Source: Hyphomicrobiaceae bacterium (GTDB taxonomy: Bacteria; Pseudomonadota; Alphaproteobacteria; Rhizobiales; Hyphomicrobiaceae). Taken from it: DNA of 34,065 nucleotides. The stretch spans positions 1 through 34,065 of the forward strand of contig JANXWC010000243.1 of NCBI GenBank assembly GCA_025351355.1, in the 5' to 3' direction. The position numbers and the translations under genes were made by a program. Under the pieces are notes generated by a model. It was given only the letters and a program-made list of their open reading frames with translations. It did no database searches and was not told the origin of the DNA. The number at the start of each line of letters is the position of its first letter. Position 1 is the stretch's first letter. This document shows positions 1-8,518 of this stretch, piece after piece.

Positions 1-526
1 ATCGCTCGATCCGTGTGCTGATCAGGCACATTCGGTCTCCGGCGTTTTGCATCCGGATGTCGTCAATCGAGCCAGGGCTAGGTGTGAGAATATCCGCCCA
101 TTGGACCGGCATTAATCCGCAATCTGCAGTCCGATATCGCCAAGGTGGCTTCGACCGGATTGTCCGCTCACATTTGCATGCGGGCGAAAAAACTGCGGCA
201 CGGCTCCCGGCCGGAAGTCATGCCCGCTCATGAGCCGCCCCCTCGTGACCTGGGATGCAGTGATTGATGGCAGAAAATCTCGCGCCGCGCGACTGGGTAG
301 GTGCCTAGCTTGACGGGTGTCGTTGGCCGATGGCGACAGCCACCCCATCGGGGGTGTTCTCTCTGATTTTCACGCGCGTCGCGTCGTTCCGCTGGCTGCC
401 TCGAACACCGCCATACTGATCGCGCATGGCTGTTGAAGCCTACTCGTTCATGTCGGGCGACAGTCGAATTTTCTTCGCATAAACTGCCACGGGACTTGGA
501 CCGAGCGACTTCGAGGCGGGGGACAA
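1..526. other. gene-free left edge
   Basis: I find no coding region here that I can support. Short open frames exist on both strands, but they have no ribosome binding site, no recognisable motif and an arginine/serine-rich composition typical of chance frames in GC-rich DNA. A promoter for the membrane protein starting at 527 presumably lies in the last 100 bases, but I cannot point to it. Confidence 0.5.
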
Positions 527-1288
527 ATGTTGGCGTGGGTTTTGGGCTGGCCGCGATCGTACCTATTGGATGTTCGGCGGCTCATCGCGGTATTTCTTGC
601 GTTCAGGACGTCGAGCGATGTCGTCGCCGCACCCGGGTGGGGCGAGGCCGGTCGCGCGTTCCGGCGGCTTTGGAGAGTGGGTTCACTCGTTGCCATCGTC
701 GTGTTGCTTTTGCTGTGGCTGATCGTAACGATCAAGAGCCAAGCAGGCCGCCCGTTCCCAGATGACTTGTGGACCTTTTTTCCGCGCGGATTGGTGTATC
801 TGCTCGATCTCGTGTTCACACCGGTTGCATTCGGAATTATCCTGTCGGCGCTACTGCAATTGGTCCCGCGCCGTAGTGTGCCGCACCGCATGTCATTGGC
901 CCAAGCGCTGCAAGTCGGTTTTGACGTTACCGCGGCTATCGCCGCCGTCATGTTGGTTTTACTTTTTACACCGTATTTCGCGGTGTCGGGCCTGATCCTG
1001 CGGACCGGGCAGGGTAGCACGACGGATGGATTGCTGACGGTCATTCCCGCTTACTCGTTCGTGGTCGTCGCGTTGTTGTGGCTCGTCTATTGGCTGGCAG
1101 CGAGCCGGATGACTGCGCGGACGGCCGGCGCAAAATTTTCCTGGGTGTTGGGGCTGGTGCTCGTCTCCGGCGTTGTCGCGTTCGCGCTGGCCGCCGGCTT
1201 GGACCCCTATGTGTTGGCGGTGCTGCAACCGTGGTGGAGTTGCTCGATCGTTGGGGCGGGCACGGGCCGATGTCCGGGGGCTGGCTGA
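527..1288 (+). CDS. integral membrane protein of unknown function
   Basis: A 253-residue hydrophobic protein that I do not recognise. A purine-rich stretch (GGGGGAC) lies a few bases before the ATG at 527 and supports that start. Likely membrane segments lie around residues 52-68, 88-108, 134-158, 174-190 and 205-228, separated by short charged loops, so it is probably an inner-membrane protein with about five helices. There are no catalytic or transport signatures. The last 20 or so residues, after the final hydrophobic stretch, are rich in cysteine and glycine and look less natural than the rest, so a late frame change cannot be excluded. Downstream lies an intergenic repeat and then leuB, with no sign of an operon. 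Confidence 0.6.
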   Translation: MLAWVLGWPRSYLLDVRRLIAVFLAFRTSSDVVAAPGWGEAGRAFRRLWRVGSLVAIVVLLLLWLIVTIKSQAGRPFPDDLWTFFPRGLVYLLDLVFTPVAFGIILSALLQLVPRRSVPHRMSLAQALQVGFDVTAAIAAVMLVLLFTPYFAVSGLILRTGQGSTTDGLLTVIPAYSFVVVALLWLVYWLAASRMTARTAGAKFSWVLGLVLVSGVVAFALAAGLDPYVLAVLQPWWSCSIVGAGTGRCPGAG

Positions 1289-1333
1289 CCGGGGGCAATT
1301 CAATTCTCAAGCTCGCCGCCCCTCCACTGTCAT

Positions 1334-1441
1334 CCCAGGGCTTGTCCCTGGGACCCAGGGTGCCACAATCTCAAGCCTGAGAAGGTGGCACGCTGGGTCC
1401 TACCCACCCCTGCCTTCGCTGGGGCAGGCAAGGGAGTGGGG
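1334..1441. repeat. composite palindromic intergenic repeat
   Basis: Three inverted repeats are packed together. A 7-bp perfect stem with a 5-base loop lies at 1334-1352. A long hairpin follows, with outer arms 1351-1358 and 1393-1400, inner arms 1361-1366 and 1385-1390, and a terminal CTCA/TGAG stem at 1370-1381. A third palindrome at about 1404-1441 reads in reverse complement as CTTGCCTGCC, a short spacer, then GGCAGGGG. That last part matches the element at 8519-8548 in the opposite orientation. This is the style of dispersed intergenic repeat seen in many alphaproteobacterial genomes; a role in mRNA ends is possible but not shown. Confidence 0.65.
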
Positions 1442-1586
1442 TGGCAACAAAGTTTGTGGCGTCATAAGAGCATGAATTGAATTGCCCTGCCGGCTGAACG
1501 ACTGCAGCCAACGAGACCGTTGCATCCCCTGGCGTCTGCCGCTAGCAGTGCGCTTCACTTCAACTCCAGTAGCGGCACACCCGGTC

Positions 1587-2699
1587 ATGACCACCCACAA
1601 CCTCCTCCTGCTCCCAGGCGACGGCATCGGCCCCGAAGTGATGGCGCAAGTCGAGCGCGTCATCGCGTTCTTCTCCAAGCAGGGCAAAGCGTCCTTCAAG
1701 ACCGAGACCGCATTGGTCGGCGGCTGTGCCTATGATGCGCATGGCGTAGCCGTCACCGACGAAACCGTCGCAAAAGCGCAAATAGCCGACGCCATTCTGT
1801 TCGGCGCCGTCGGCGGGCCGAAGTGGGACAAAGTAGCCTACGAGCATCGGCCCGAGGCCGGCCTGCTGCGCTTGCGCAAGGATCTCGACCTGTTCGCCAA
1901 TCTCCGTCCGGCGCTCTGTTATCCGGCGCTGGCCGAAGCCTCGTCGCTGAAGCGCGAGTTGGTCGAAGGCCTCGACATTCTCATCCTGCGCGAGCTGACG
2001 GGTGGGACCTATTTCGGCCAGCCGAAGGAGATCGTGACACTGGAGAACGGCGAGCGCCGCGCCGTCGATACCACCGTCTATTCAACCCACGAGATCGAAC
2101 GCATCGCCCGCGTCGCGTTCGATCTGGCGCGCAAGCGCAGCGGCAAAGTGCATTCCGCCGAAAAGCGCAACGTCATGGTCACCGGCCTGCTGTGGAACCA
2201 AGTGGTTACCGCGCTACACGCCAAAGAAGCCAAGGATATCAAGCTCGAGCACATCCTGGCAGACGCTTGCGCCATGCAGCTGGTGCGCAATCCCAAACAG
2301 TTCGACGTGATCGTCTGCGATAACCTGTTCGGCGACATGTTGTCGGACGAAGCCGCCATGCTGACCGGCTCGATCGGCATGTTGCCGTCGGCATCCCTCG
2401 GTGCGCCCGATCCCAAGACCGGCAAGCGCAAGGCGCTCTATGAGCCCGTGCACGGCTCGGCACCCGACATCGCCGGCCAGGGGCTGGCCAATCCGATCGC
2501 AGCGATTGCCAGCTACGGCATGGCGTTGCGCTATTCGTGCGACATGTCGAAGGAGGCCGATCTGATCGACAAGGCCATCGCCGGCACGCTGGCGCGCGGC
2601 TTCCGCACCGGCGACATCATGCAGCCCAACATGCGCAAGGTCGGCACTGCCGAGATGGGTTCGGCCATCCTCGAAGAACTGGCGACGGTGGCGGGGTAA
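1587..2699 (+). CDS. leuB: 3-isopropylmalate dehydrogenase
   Basis: Cytoplasmic enzyme of leucine biosynthesis that oxidises and decarboxylates 3-isopropylmalate to 2-oxoisocaproate with NAD+. The ATG at 1587 begins MTTHNLLLLPGDGIGPEV, the usual family start, giving 370 residues, the normal length. The frame stays open 35 codons further upstream, but that part has no family resemblance and is excluded. Family motifs seen are GDGIGPEV (about 11-18), the arginine-bearing LDLFANLRPA, ELTGGTYFGQPK, the metal-binding aspartate segment CDNLFGDMLSDEAAM, and the NAD-binding YEPVHGSAPDIAGQG near the end. leuC and leuD are not adjacent in the window, so the leucine genes are at least partly dispersed here. 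Confidence 0.96.
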   Translation: MTTHNLLLLPGDGIGPEVMAQVERVIAFFSKQGKASFKTETALVGGCAYDAHGVAVTDETVAKAQIADAILFGAVGGPKWDKVAYEHRPEAGLLRLRKDLDLFANLRPALCYPALAEASSLKRELVEGLDILILRELTGGTYFGQPKEIVTLENGERRAVDTTVYSTHEIERIARVAFDLARKRSGKVHSAEKRNVMVTGLLWNQVVTALHAKEAKDIKLEHILADACAMQLVRNPKQFDVIVCDNLFGDMLSDEAAMLTGSIGMLPSASLGAPDPKTGKRKALYEPVHGSAPDIAGQGLANPIAAIASYGMALRYSCDMSKEADLIDKAIAGTLARGFRTGDIMQPNMRKVGTAEMGSAILEELATVAG

Positions 2700-2880
2700 C
2701 GCGCGCCACCGCTCGGTTGGCAACTCGATTGCCGATTTGTTGTGCATTTCTCGGCTAGACCCGGCTCGGAAGTTCCGCCAGTATTTGCCGCCGTCGCTGT
2801 GCCGGGCTGTCGAGGTTTATCCTTGATACCGTGCGCGAGCGGGCAGCGGGATGTCCGCGAAACCCATCGGGGAGTGCTCT

Positions 2881-4488
2881 ATGAAGTTCAAGTCGATTTG
2901 GCTCGGCGGGGTGTTGGCCCTCGGGCTCGGCGCCGCAAATGCCGGCGCAGTTACTTTGAAATATGCGTTTCAGGGCGATCTCAACGCGCTTGACGCCTAT
3001 TCGATCAACGAGACATTCACGATCGGCGCCATGAGCAACGTCATGGAAGCGCTGACCACCCGGGACAAGAACCTGCAGATCGCGCCGTCGCTGGCGGAAA
3101 AATGGGAAGTCGTCGATCCCCTCAAGTGGCGCTTCTATCTGCGCAAGGGCGTCAAGTTCCATGGCGGCGAAGATTTCACCGCCGACGACGTGCTGTTCTC
3201 TTTGGATCGCGTTAAGTCCGCCGACAGCCAGATCAAGAGCCGCGTTCCCGCCGACATGACGGCTGTCAAGGTCGACGACTACACGGTCGATTTCATTCTC
3301 AAGACGCCCAACCCCATTCTGCACGCCGAGTGGGACAGCTGGCATATGTGGTCGAAGAAATATTGCGAGACGGCGGGTTGCGCAGCCGTTCAGTCGCCAA
3401 AAGCGACGTCACTACAACCGTTCGCGCTGAAGTCCAATGGCACTGGCGCATTTATGATCGTCAGCCATGAGCCGGGCGTAAAAACGGTGTTTAAGGCTAA
3501 TCCGAACTGGTGGGGCAAGAAGGAGCACAATCTCGACGAGGTCATCTTCCAGACCATCAAGTCTGATGCGACGCGCGTCGCAGCGCTGCTGTCGGGCGAA
3601 ATAGATTTGATGGACCCCGTGCCGCTGCAGGACATCGAGCGCGTCAATGCCTCGGCCAATGCGCGCGTCATGACCGGACCGGAAATTCGCACGATCTTCC
3701 TGAATTTCGATCAATACCGCGACGAACTGCTGTACTCCAGCGTCAAGGGCAAGAACCCCTTCAAGGATGTACGCGTCCGCAAGGCGTTCTATCAGGCTGT
3801 CGATATCGAAGCGATCAAGACGAAGGTCATGCGGGGATCGTCGACACCGTCGCCGCTGATGATCACGCCGGCGTTCTTCAAGCGTGCGGGTGAATTCAAG
3901 CGTCTGCCGTACGATCCGGAAGCGTCGAAAAAATTGCTCGCCGAAGCCGGTTATCCCGATGGCTTCGAGCTGGTGATGGACTGCCCCAACGACCGCTATG
4001 TCAACGACGAGGCGATCTGTCAGGCCGTCACGGGCATGCTGGCGCGCATCGGCATCAAGGCTAAGCTCAATGCACAACCCAAGGCCAAGTTCTTTGAAAA
4101 ATGCGGCCCGACGCGTGGCAAGGCCTACGACTGTTCGTTCAGCTTGCTGGGCTGGTCGCCGGGCTCGGGTGATAGTTGGAACGTGATCGCCAGCCATGCC
4201 ACCTGCCGCGACGGCGAAGGCAATGGCAAGGTCAGCCCGGCGGCGCAAGCCAGCTACGGCGGCTATTGCAATCCGAAGGTCGACGAGTTGTCAGTCAAGA
4301 TCCTGACGGAAACCGACATCGCCAAACGCGACCAGATGATCGTTGATGCCTACAAGATCATGACCGACGAAGTCAGCCACATTCCGCTGCACCAACAGGC
4401 GCTGGCCTGGGGCGTATCCAAGAAAGTGGATATTGTGCAGCGGGCGGACAATCAGATCCTGCTGTATTGGGCGAACAAGAAAGAATAG
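2881..4488 (+). CDS. ABC transporter substrate-binding protein, peptide/nickel (SBP_bac_5) type
   Basis: Periplasmic binding protein of the oligopeptide/nickel class, 535 residues. The ATG at 2881 follows GGGAG at good spacing and opens a classical signal peptide (MKFKSIWLGGVLALGLG, ending ANA-GA near residue 21); a longer frame from 2851 lacks these features. The mature start TLKYAFQGDLNALD, the segment APSLAEKWEVVDPLKWRFYL, the phrase FHGGEDFTADDVLFSLDRVK and the later RVRKAFYQAVD are typical of the family. No permease or ATPase genes flank it, so it must work with a transporter encoded elsewhere or be an orphan. The substrate cannot be inferred. A long hairpin at 4506-4550 probably ends its transcript. 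Confidence 0.93.
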   Translation: MKFKSIWLGGVLALGLGAANAGAVTLKYAFQGDLNALDAYSINETFTIGAMSNVMEALTTRDKNLQIAPSLAEKWEVVDPLKWRFYLRKGVKFHGGEDFTADDVLFSLDRVKSADSQIKSRVPADMTAVKVDDYTVDFILKTPNPILHAEWDSWHMWSKKYCETAGCAAVQSPKATSLQPFALKSNGTGAFMIVSHEPGVKTVFKANPNWWGKKEHNLDEVIFQTIKSDATRVAALLSGEIDLMDPVPLQDIERVNASANARVMTGPEIRTIFLNFDQYRDELLYSSVKGKNPFKDVRVRKAFYQAVDIEAIKTKVMRGSSTPSPLMITPAFFKRAGEFKRLPYDPEASKKLLAEAGYPDGFELVMDCPNDRYVNDEAICQAVTGMLARIGIKAKLNAQPKAKFFEKCGPTRGKAYDCSFSLLGWSPGSGDSWNVIASHATCRDGEGNGKVSPAAQASYGGYCNPKVDELSVKILTETDIAKRDQMIVDAYKIMTDEVSHIPLHQQALAWGVSKKVDIVQRADNQILLYWANKKE

Positions 4489-4505
4489 TACCACCTCGAC
4501 CGCAC

Positions 4506-4550
4506 TTCAAACTGGCGCAGGCCTCATTACGAGGTTTGCGCCGGTTTGAA
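4506..4550 (+). terminator. 20-bp stem hairpin after the binding-protein gene
   Basis: Positions 4506-4525 pair with 4531-4550 around a 5-base loop (ATTAC), with only three G-T wobbles and no mismatches. It starts 17 bases after the stop codon of the binding-protein gene. No T-run follows immediately (a T-rich patch comes about 15 bases later), so it may be a termination or mRNA 3'-stabilising structure rather than a textbook intrinsic terminator. Confidence 0.6.
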
Positions 4551-4709
4551 TTGGTGAAGCGGAATTTTTCATTTTGGGTGAAGCAGCTAGAGCACCGGAC
4601 GGTCGTGCGGTCATCCGGGGGGTGACGAGGCCCGCTGGGTGTGCAAAACATGCGATGCGTGCCGTCCATCCGATCGGCGTCAGGGCCAACCAATCCGAGG
4701 CGTGCTGCC

Positions 4710-5546
4710 ATGAAGTGTGCAGGCCATACCATTGCAGTCGCTATGGCATTGACCGTTACGCTGGCCTGGTCGGCGATCGCATTGATTGGCACGGTTTCGT
4801 CATCTGCGGCAGCGCCGATCAGCCGGTGTCTGGCGGTGGCGGGGATACCGCGCGGAGTTTATCTGGCGGCGCACGGGACCGCGGCGCTGGCCTCGACCGA
4901 TGTACGTCTGAGCTTCATCGGACATGCGACGTTCCTGGTTGAATCCAGCGGCGGCGTGCGCATCGTGACCGATTACAACGACTATGTGCGCTCGCCTGTA
5001 ATGCCCGACGTGGTGACGATGAATCGCGCGCATTCATCGCACTACACAGATTTCCCGGATCCAAAAATCGCGCACGTTTTACGCGGCTGGAGCCCAGAGG
5101 GTGGGCCGGTGAAGCACGACCTCGAAATCAAGGACGTGCACATCCGCAATGTTGCGACCAATATTCGTGATTGGAGCGGCGGCGCGATCAGCCACGGCAA
5201 TTCGATATTCATATTCGAAGTTGCCGGACTGTGCATCGGGCATCTCGGCCACCTGCATCACACGCTGACGCCCGACCAACTGGCAGCCATCGGGCAGCTC
5301 GATATCGTGATGGTGCCGGTGGACGGCGGCTACACCATGGATATCGCGGGCATGATCGATGTGATCCGCGCCTTGCGGGCGCGCATGGTGCTGCCCATGC
5401 ATTATTTCAACCAGAATACGCTGGCGCGCTTTCTCGAACGGATCAAGTCGGAATTCCCCGTGGAAATGGCGCCATCCGCAGATATGGTCGTCAGCGCCAA
5501 AACGTTGCCAGCCGAAACCACTGTGATCGTGCTGCCTGGTCGGTGA
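4710..5546 (+). CDS. secreted metallo-beta-lactamase-fold hydrolase (UlaG-like)
   Basis: A 278-residue protein with an N-terminal hydrophobic export signal (about residues 7-35, ending SSSAAA) followed by a metallo-beta-lactamase fold of the UlaG/Lactamase_B_3 type. GAGG 9 bases before the ATG at 4710 supports this start. Visible motifs are FIGHATFLVES (His72), a metal-site segment reading HSSHYTD (His108, His111, Asp114) in place of the usual HxHxDH, GHLGHLHH (178-184), VPVDGG and LPMHYFN near the C-terminus. The changed first metal motif may still bind metal but could alter chemistry. It stands alone between the binding-protein gene and the convergent carbonic anhydrase gene. The substrate is unknown; the export signal suggests periplasmic action. 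Confidence 0.8.
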   Translation: MKCAGHTIAVAMALTVTLAWSAIALIGTVSSSAAAPISRCLAVAGIPRGVYLAAHGTAALASTDVRLSFIGHATFLVESSGGVRIVTDYNDYVRSPVMPDVVTMNRAHSSHYTDFPDPKIAHVLRGWSPEGGPVKHDLEIKDVHIRNVATNIRDWSGGAISHGNSIFIFEVAGLCIGHLGHLHHTLTPDQLAAIGQLDIVMVPVDGGYTMDIAGMIDVIRALRARMVLPMHYFNQNTLARFLERIKSEFPVEMAPSADMVVSAKTLPAETTVIVLPGR

Positions 5547-5578
5547 GTGTGGCGCTGAGTTTGGGGGTGGGCGGTTGA

Positions 5579-6163
5579 TCAACCGGTCGGAAAAAGTTTT
5601 AAGAACTCGGCCGCGAGACGCGCTTTTTCGGCGGCTGCTGCCAGATGATATTCCGGCCCCTCCCACGCCCGATGATTGCCGCGGCGATAGGCCAGCGCAT
5701 TGCGATGATAAAGCCAGGCGTTCAAGCGGTTGGCGACGAAGCTGTTTCTGACGGCGACGACCTTTCCCGGCGTTCCCATGACGATGGAATTCGGTGGAAT
5801 GACGGCGTCCTCGCGCACAAAGGTGTGTCCGGCGATGATCGAGTTGGCGCCGATCACGGCGCGATCCATGATCGTCGCACCGATGCCGATCAGGCAATTC
5901 TCGCCGATCGTGCAGCCGTGCAGCACCACCCGATGGGTGATCGATGAATAGGCACCGATGCGCGTGCCGCTGCCATAGCCGACGTGGACCATCACGTGGT
6001 CCTGCACATTGACGTAGTCGCCGATTTCGATCGTATCGCTCTCGGCGCGCACCACGGCGTAGGGCCAGATCGAAACTTCCGCGCCGACGGTTACCGCGCC
6101 AAACAGCAGCGCGCTGGGATCGACGTAGGCGGCGCGCGAAAGATCGGGTGGGGCTGTCCGCAT
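5579..6163 (-). CDS. gamma carbonic anhydrase family protein
   Basis: A 194-residue left-handed beta-helix protein built of hexapeptide repeats, related to YrdA and CamH-type gamma carbonic anhydrases, which form trimers with a metal between subunits and interconvert CO2 and bicarbonate. Candidate metal ligands are His60, His77 and His82; the last two keep the family spacing of five. The region NVQDHVMVH corresponds to the usual NIQD...VH stretch, and Arg39 is followed by Glu41 where many members have Asp. The C-terminal third is helical, as usual. It begins 9 bases after the stop of the upstream redoxin gene and is almost certainly co-transcribed with it. Enzyme activity is likely but not certain, since many family members are inactive in assays. 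Confidence 0.88.
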   Translation of the reverse strand: MRTAPPDLSRAAYVDPSALLFGAVTVGAEVSIWPYAVVRAESDTIEIGDYVNVQDHVMVHVGYGSGTRIGAYSSITHRVVLHGCTIGENCLIGIGATIMDRAVIGANSIIAGHTFVREDAVIPPNSIVMGTPGKVVAVRNSFVANRLNAWLYHRNALAYRRGNHRAWEGPEYHLAAAAEKARLAAEFLKLFPTG

Positions 6164-6172
6164 GATACTCGC

Positions 6173-6778
6173 TCAGTGGTGGTGATCATGGCCGCAGCCG
6201 GGGCCGTGCACGTGCTCGCTGTGCTCATGATCGTGATGATGATGTGCCGGCGCGCGCAAGGTGCGGCCGATCTTGTGCTCGATGGATGCCGCCTGATCGC
6301 GCGGCGAATTCCCGTCTTCGATCGCCATCGCCATGATCTCAGCCGCGATCTGCATATCGTCGGGGCGTCCGAAATAATGGCGCCTCAAGCGTCCGCCGCG
6401 ATCGAACAGCAGCAGCGTCGGTGTGCCCTGCATCTGGTAAGCGGTCATGGTCTTGGGTGGACCATCCGCGTTGGGCGTGTCGATGCCGACGGGGAAGGGC
6501 CACTTGTATTCCGCCATGAACACCTGTAGCGCCGCCGGCGTCATGACGTCGTGGTGCTCAAAGACGCTGTGCAGGCCGATTACGGCCACTTCGGCGGGGT
6601 TGAATTTGGCGGCCAGCCGTTTGGCTTGCGGCAAGCCGAATTCCACGCAACCCTGGCACAGCATCTGGAATGCCGTGACGGCGACCACCTTGCCCTTGAG
6701 CGCTGCAAGCGTCATCGGCTTATCGGCGTTGATCCAGCCGCTGGTCTGTAGTTCCGGCGGGTTCTCGGGATCGAACAT
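6173..6778 (-). CDS. thioredoxin-fold redoxin with histidine-rich C-terminal tail
   Basis: A 201-residue protein with a TlpA/AhpC-like thioredoxin fold and a CQGC redox motif (Cys41-Cys44) at the expected place after a KGKVVAVTAF strand. The cis-proline loop appears as QGTPTLLLFDRGG. The last 23 residues (179-201) contain 12 histidines plus one cysteine and acidic residues, a probable metal-binding tail. There is no signal peptide, so it is predicted to be cytoplasmic. AGGA about 7 bases before the ATG supports the start. It is the first gene of a pair with the gamma carbonic anhydrase, 9 bases apart. A link to metal handling for that enzyme is an inference; the fold and tail are seen directly. 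Confidence 0.85.
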   Translation of the reverse strand: MFDPENPPELQTSGWINADKPMTLAALKGKVVAVTAFQMLCQGCVEFGLPQAKRLAAKFNPAEVAVIGLHSVFEHHDVMTPAALQVFMAEYKWPFPVGIDTPNADGPPKTMTAYQMQGTPTLLLFDRGGRLRRHYFGRPDDMQIAAEIMAMAIEDGNSPRDQAASIEHKIGRTLRAPAHHHHDHEHSEHVHGPGCGHDHHH

Positions 6779-6974
6779 AGGGCATCCTGCAGTTGATGGG
6801 CGGCGATGTCGGGTTTAGCGGTTATGATCGAGGATGGCAAAATCGAATTTGTGGTTTGCGCGTAGACAGTGTCGTTTGCTGCGCTTGAGATCGTGGAGAA
6901 TTGAGCCGCGTCGGCTTGACAGTGCCATGCCACGAGGGCCATGCACGCTGACTTAACAGTTATGAGATCCGCCC

Positions 6975-7547
6975 ATGCCGAGCGCCATTACGCCGCAAGC
7001 CGCCAAAATGCGACTGATCGAGATCGTGCGGCGGCGCAGTTACGGCAGTGGTGTCGAGATCAAGCTGGCGTCGGGGCGGACATCTAATTTCTATTTCAAC
7101 ATGAAGCCGACCATGCTCGACCCGCAGGGTTCCTATCTGCTGGCGCTGCTGATCCTCGACGCGCTGAAGGACCAGGCCTGCGACGCGGTCGGCGGGCTTG
7201 AAATGGGCGCTGTGCCGATGGCGGCGTCGGTGGCGTCGGTGAGCGTGGCCGAAGATCATCCAATGCCGGCGTTTTTCATTCGCAAAGTGCCCAAGGACCA
7301 CGGTACGCAAAGCCTAATCGAAGGCTTGCCACGCGGCGAAACGCTGGCCGGCAAACGGGTGATCATCCTGGAAGACGTGACGACGACGGGTGGCTCGGCG
7401 CTCAAGGCGATCGAAGCCGTGCGCCGGGATGGCGCAACCGTGCTCGGTGTCATCACCGCCGTCGATCGCCAGGAAGGCGCCGCCGAAGCGTTCGCCGCTG
7501 CCGGCGTGCCGTTCCAAGCCATCCTCACCGCCGCCGATTTTGCGTGA
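6975..7547 (+). CDS. pyrE: orotate phosphoribosyltransferase
   Basis: Cytoplasmic enzyme of pyrimidine synthesis that joins orotate and PRPP to give orotidine 5'-monophosphate. It has 190 residues, within the normal range. The PRPP-binding signature [14 protein letters not shown] lies at 129-142, the catalytic lysine loop [10 protein letters not shown] at 101-110, and the N-terminal [15 protein letters not shown] is characteristic. The gene appears intact and stands alone. Its last 40 or so bases are repeated 1,245 bases downstream (8751-8794), where the copy ends a truncated GIY-YIG gene. This raises the possibility that the 3' end has served as an insertion site. Confidence 0.95.
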   Translation: MPSAITPQAAKMRLIEIVRRRSYGSGVEIKLASGRTSNFYFNMKPTMLDPQGSYLLALLILDALKDQACDAVGGLEMGAVPMAASVASVSVAEDHPMPAFFIRKVPKDHGTQSLIEGLPRGETLAGKRVIILEDVTTTGGSALKAIEAVRRDGATVLGVITAVDRQEGAAEAFAAAGVPFQAILTAADFA

Positions 7548-7549
7548 CG
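7506..7549 (+). repeat. direct repeat copy 1: 3' end of pyrE
   Basis: This 44-base segment, which is the end of pyrE including its stop, matches 8751-8794 at 38 of 44 positions. A block of 24 bases is identical (7512-7535 against 8757-8780). This copy keeps the pyrE reading frame intact, as the gene-proximal attachment site of an integrated element would. Confidence 0.8.
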
Positions 7550-7569
7550 GCTTTCTGCCGTTTCTGTTT
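7547..7569 (+). terminator. weak intrinsic terminator after pyrE
   Basis: A 5-bp stem (ACGGC at 7547-7551, GCCGT at 7557-7561) with a 5-base loop, overlapping the pyrE stop codon and followed by TTCTGTTTC. It is short but well placed. Confidence 0.4.
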
Positions 7570-7959
7570 CACGCTGTGCAGACGACTGATCGCGCCGCGA
7601 TCGAATTGTCGGACATCAGATCGATGCAGCCATTGAGGCCGGAAAAGCTGACGTGATGGGCTGCAACGGGAATCGGGTTGCACCGGATAATAAGCAATGC
7701 GGTGTCTTTGGTAGCACAATGTTTAATTTGTAGCTGGCGGGAATAGAGGCGATTATTTGTAGTGTCATAAACACAACAGCTGTCCGCAATTTGAGATATC
7801 CCGCCTTTCTCTGTTTTGATCCCGCTGAACCTGCACTATGCGTGGAGTCGTCTAAGGAAACTCTTTGGTTGGGTGTTCTAGAGGTACAAAACCGCGTTAT
7901 CAGTACCGCCGCACTTTTTCATGTCGGGGTACGCCATCGGAGAATTCGGAGGCACATGC
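7548..7959. other. AT-richer gene-free stretch downstream of pyrE
   Basis: Apart from the weak terminator at its left end and the ribosome binding site of the next gene at 7948-7952, I see no gene or RNA here. The base composition is visibly less GC-rich than the surrounding coding DNA. Together with the repeated pyrE 3' end further right, this suggests acquired or decayed DNA. Confidence 0.5.
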
Positions 7960-8211
7960 GTGCGGTTAAATAACCCAGGAACGATTGTGATAGTGTTGCT
8001 ACTCGCTGCGACGATTGCCGGGTGCAGCAACGTTGGGACAGTAAATGGCATTCGGATGAATGCGTCGACTGCGCCCGAGGCGACGTATTGTGATAAAAAC
8101 CCAGCTGTCTGCCTCCTGATCGGTGTCGCGATTGTGGGCGGTGGGATCGCTTTGGTAGAGAGCCGCCATAGTAACGCCCCACCGGCTGTGCCTCTGGGTC
8201 CGCCGTTGTGA
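7960..8211 (+). CDS. small putative lipoprotein
   Basis: An 83-residue protein beginning at GTG 7960, chosen because GGAGG at 7948-7952 lies 7 bases upstream and because this start gives a compact lipoprotein signal (MRLNNPGTIVIVLLLAATIAGC) with the lipobox cysteine at residue 22. An ATG at 7921 would add 13 residues with no ribosome binding site. After the lipobox come a short polar stretch, two further cysteines, a second hydrophobic segment (about 52-65, LLIGVAIVGGGIALV) and a proline-rich end. The family is not recognised. It is the only intact gene between the two copies of the pyrE 3' end. Confidence 0.65.
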   Translation: MRLNNPGTIVIVLLLAATIAGCSNVGTVNGIRMNASTAPEATYCDKNPAVCLLIGVAIVGGGIALVESRHSNAPPAVPLGPPL

Positions 8212-8518
8212 CGACGCCGCTTTAATAACCTCCCACCGGTTCCGCCTAAGCAATTTTAATATTGTTCCATTTGCTGAAACCGAGAGCGGATTATCCAACT
8301 ACTCCGTAAACGGCGCAGATTGTTATCGATCGCCGGCACTTTGTGGCGGCTTGATACTGGTGGGTCTGGGTTCACGCGCGGTGTCGCTATCATGCATTGC
8401 TTCGCCTTTGGGTCTATCGCACGTCGGCTTTCAGAGTCATCCGGTTATTGACGTCTGAAACGGTGACGTGATCAGCGAGGTGAACGTAGCGTTTCGTCGC
8501 CGCCGCTGCCGTTGCGGG

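Noticed and set aside
448-1044. Long minus-strand open frame opposite the first membrane protein
   Set aside because: Arginine/serine/threonine-rich chance translation with no ribosome binding site; the plus strand has a coherent membrane protein.
1078-1380. Possible frameshifted continuation of the membrane protein (GGHGPMSGGWLTGGN-like end in another frame)
   Set aside because: The alternative ending looks plausible, but there is no homologue known to me to show that it is the true C-terminus, so I keep the unshifted gene.
3412-4248. 278-codon minus-strand frame opposite the oligopeptide-type binding protein
   Set aside because: It is the antisense of a well-recognised gene and is full of arginine and histidine, typical of GC-rich shadows.
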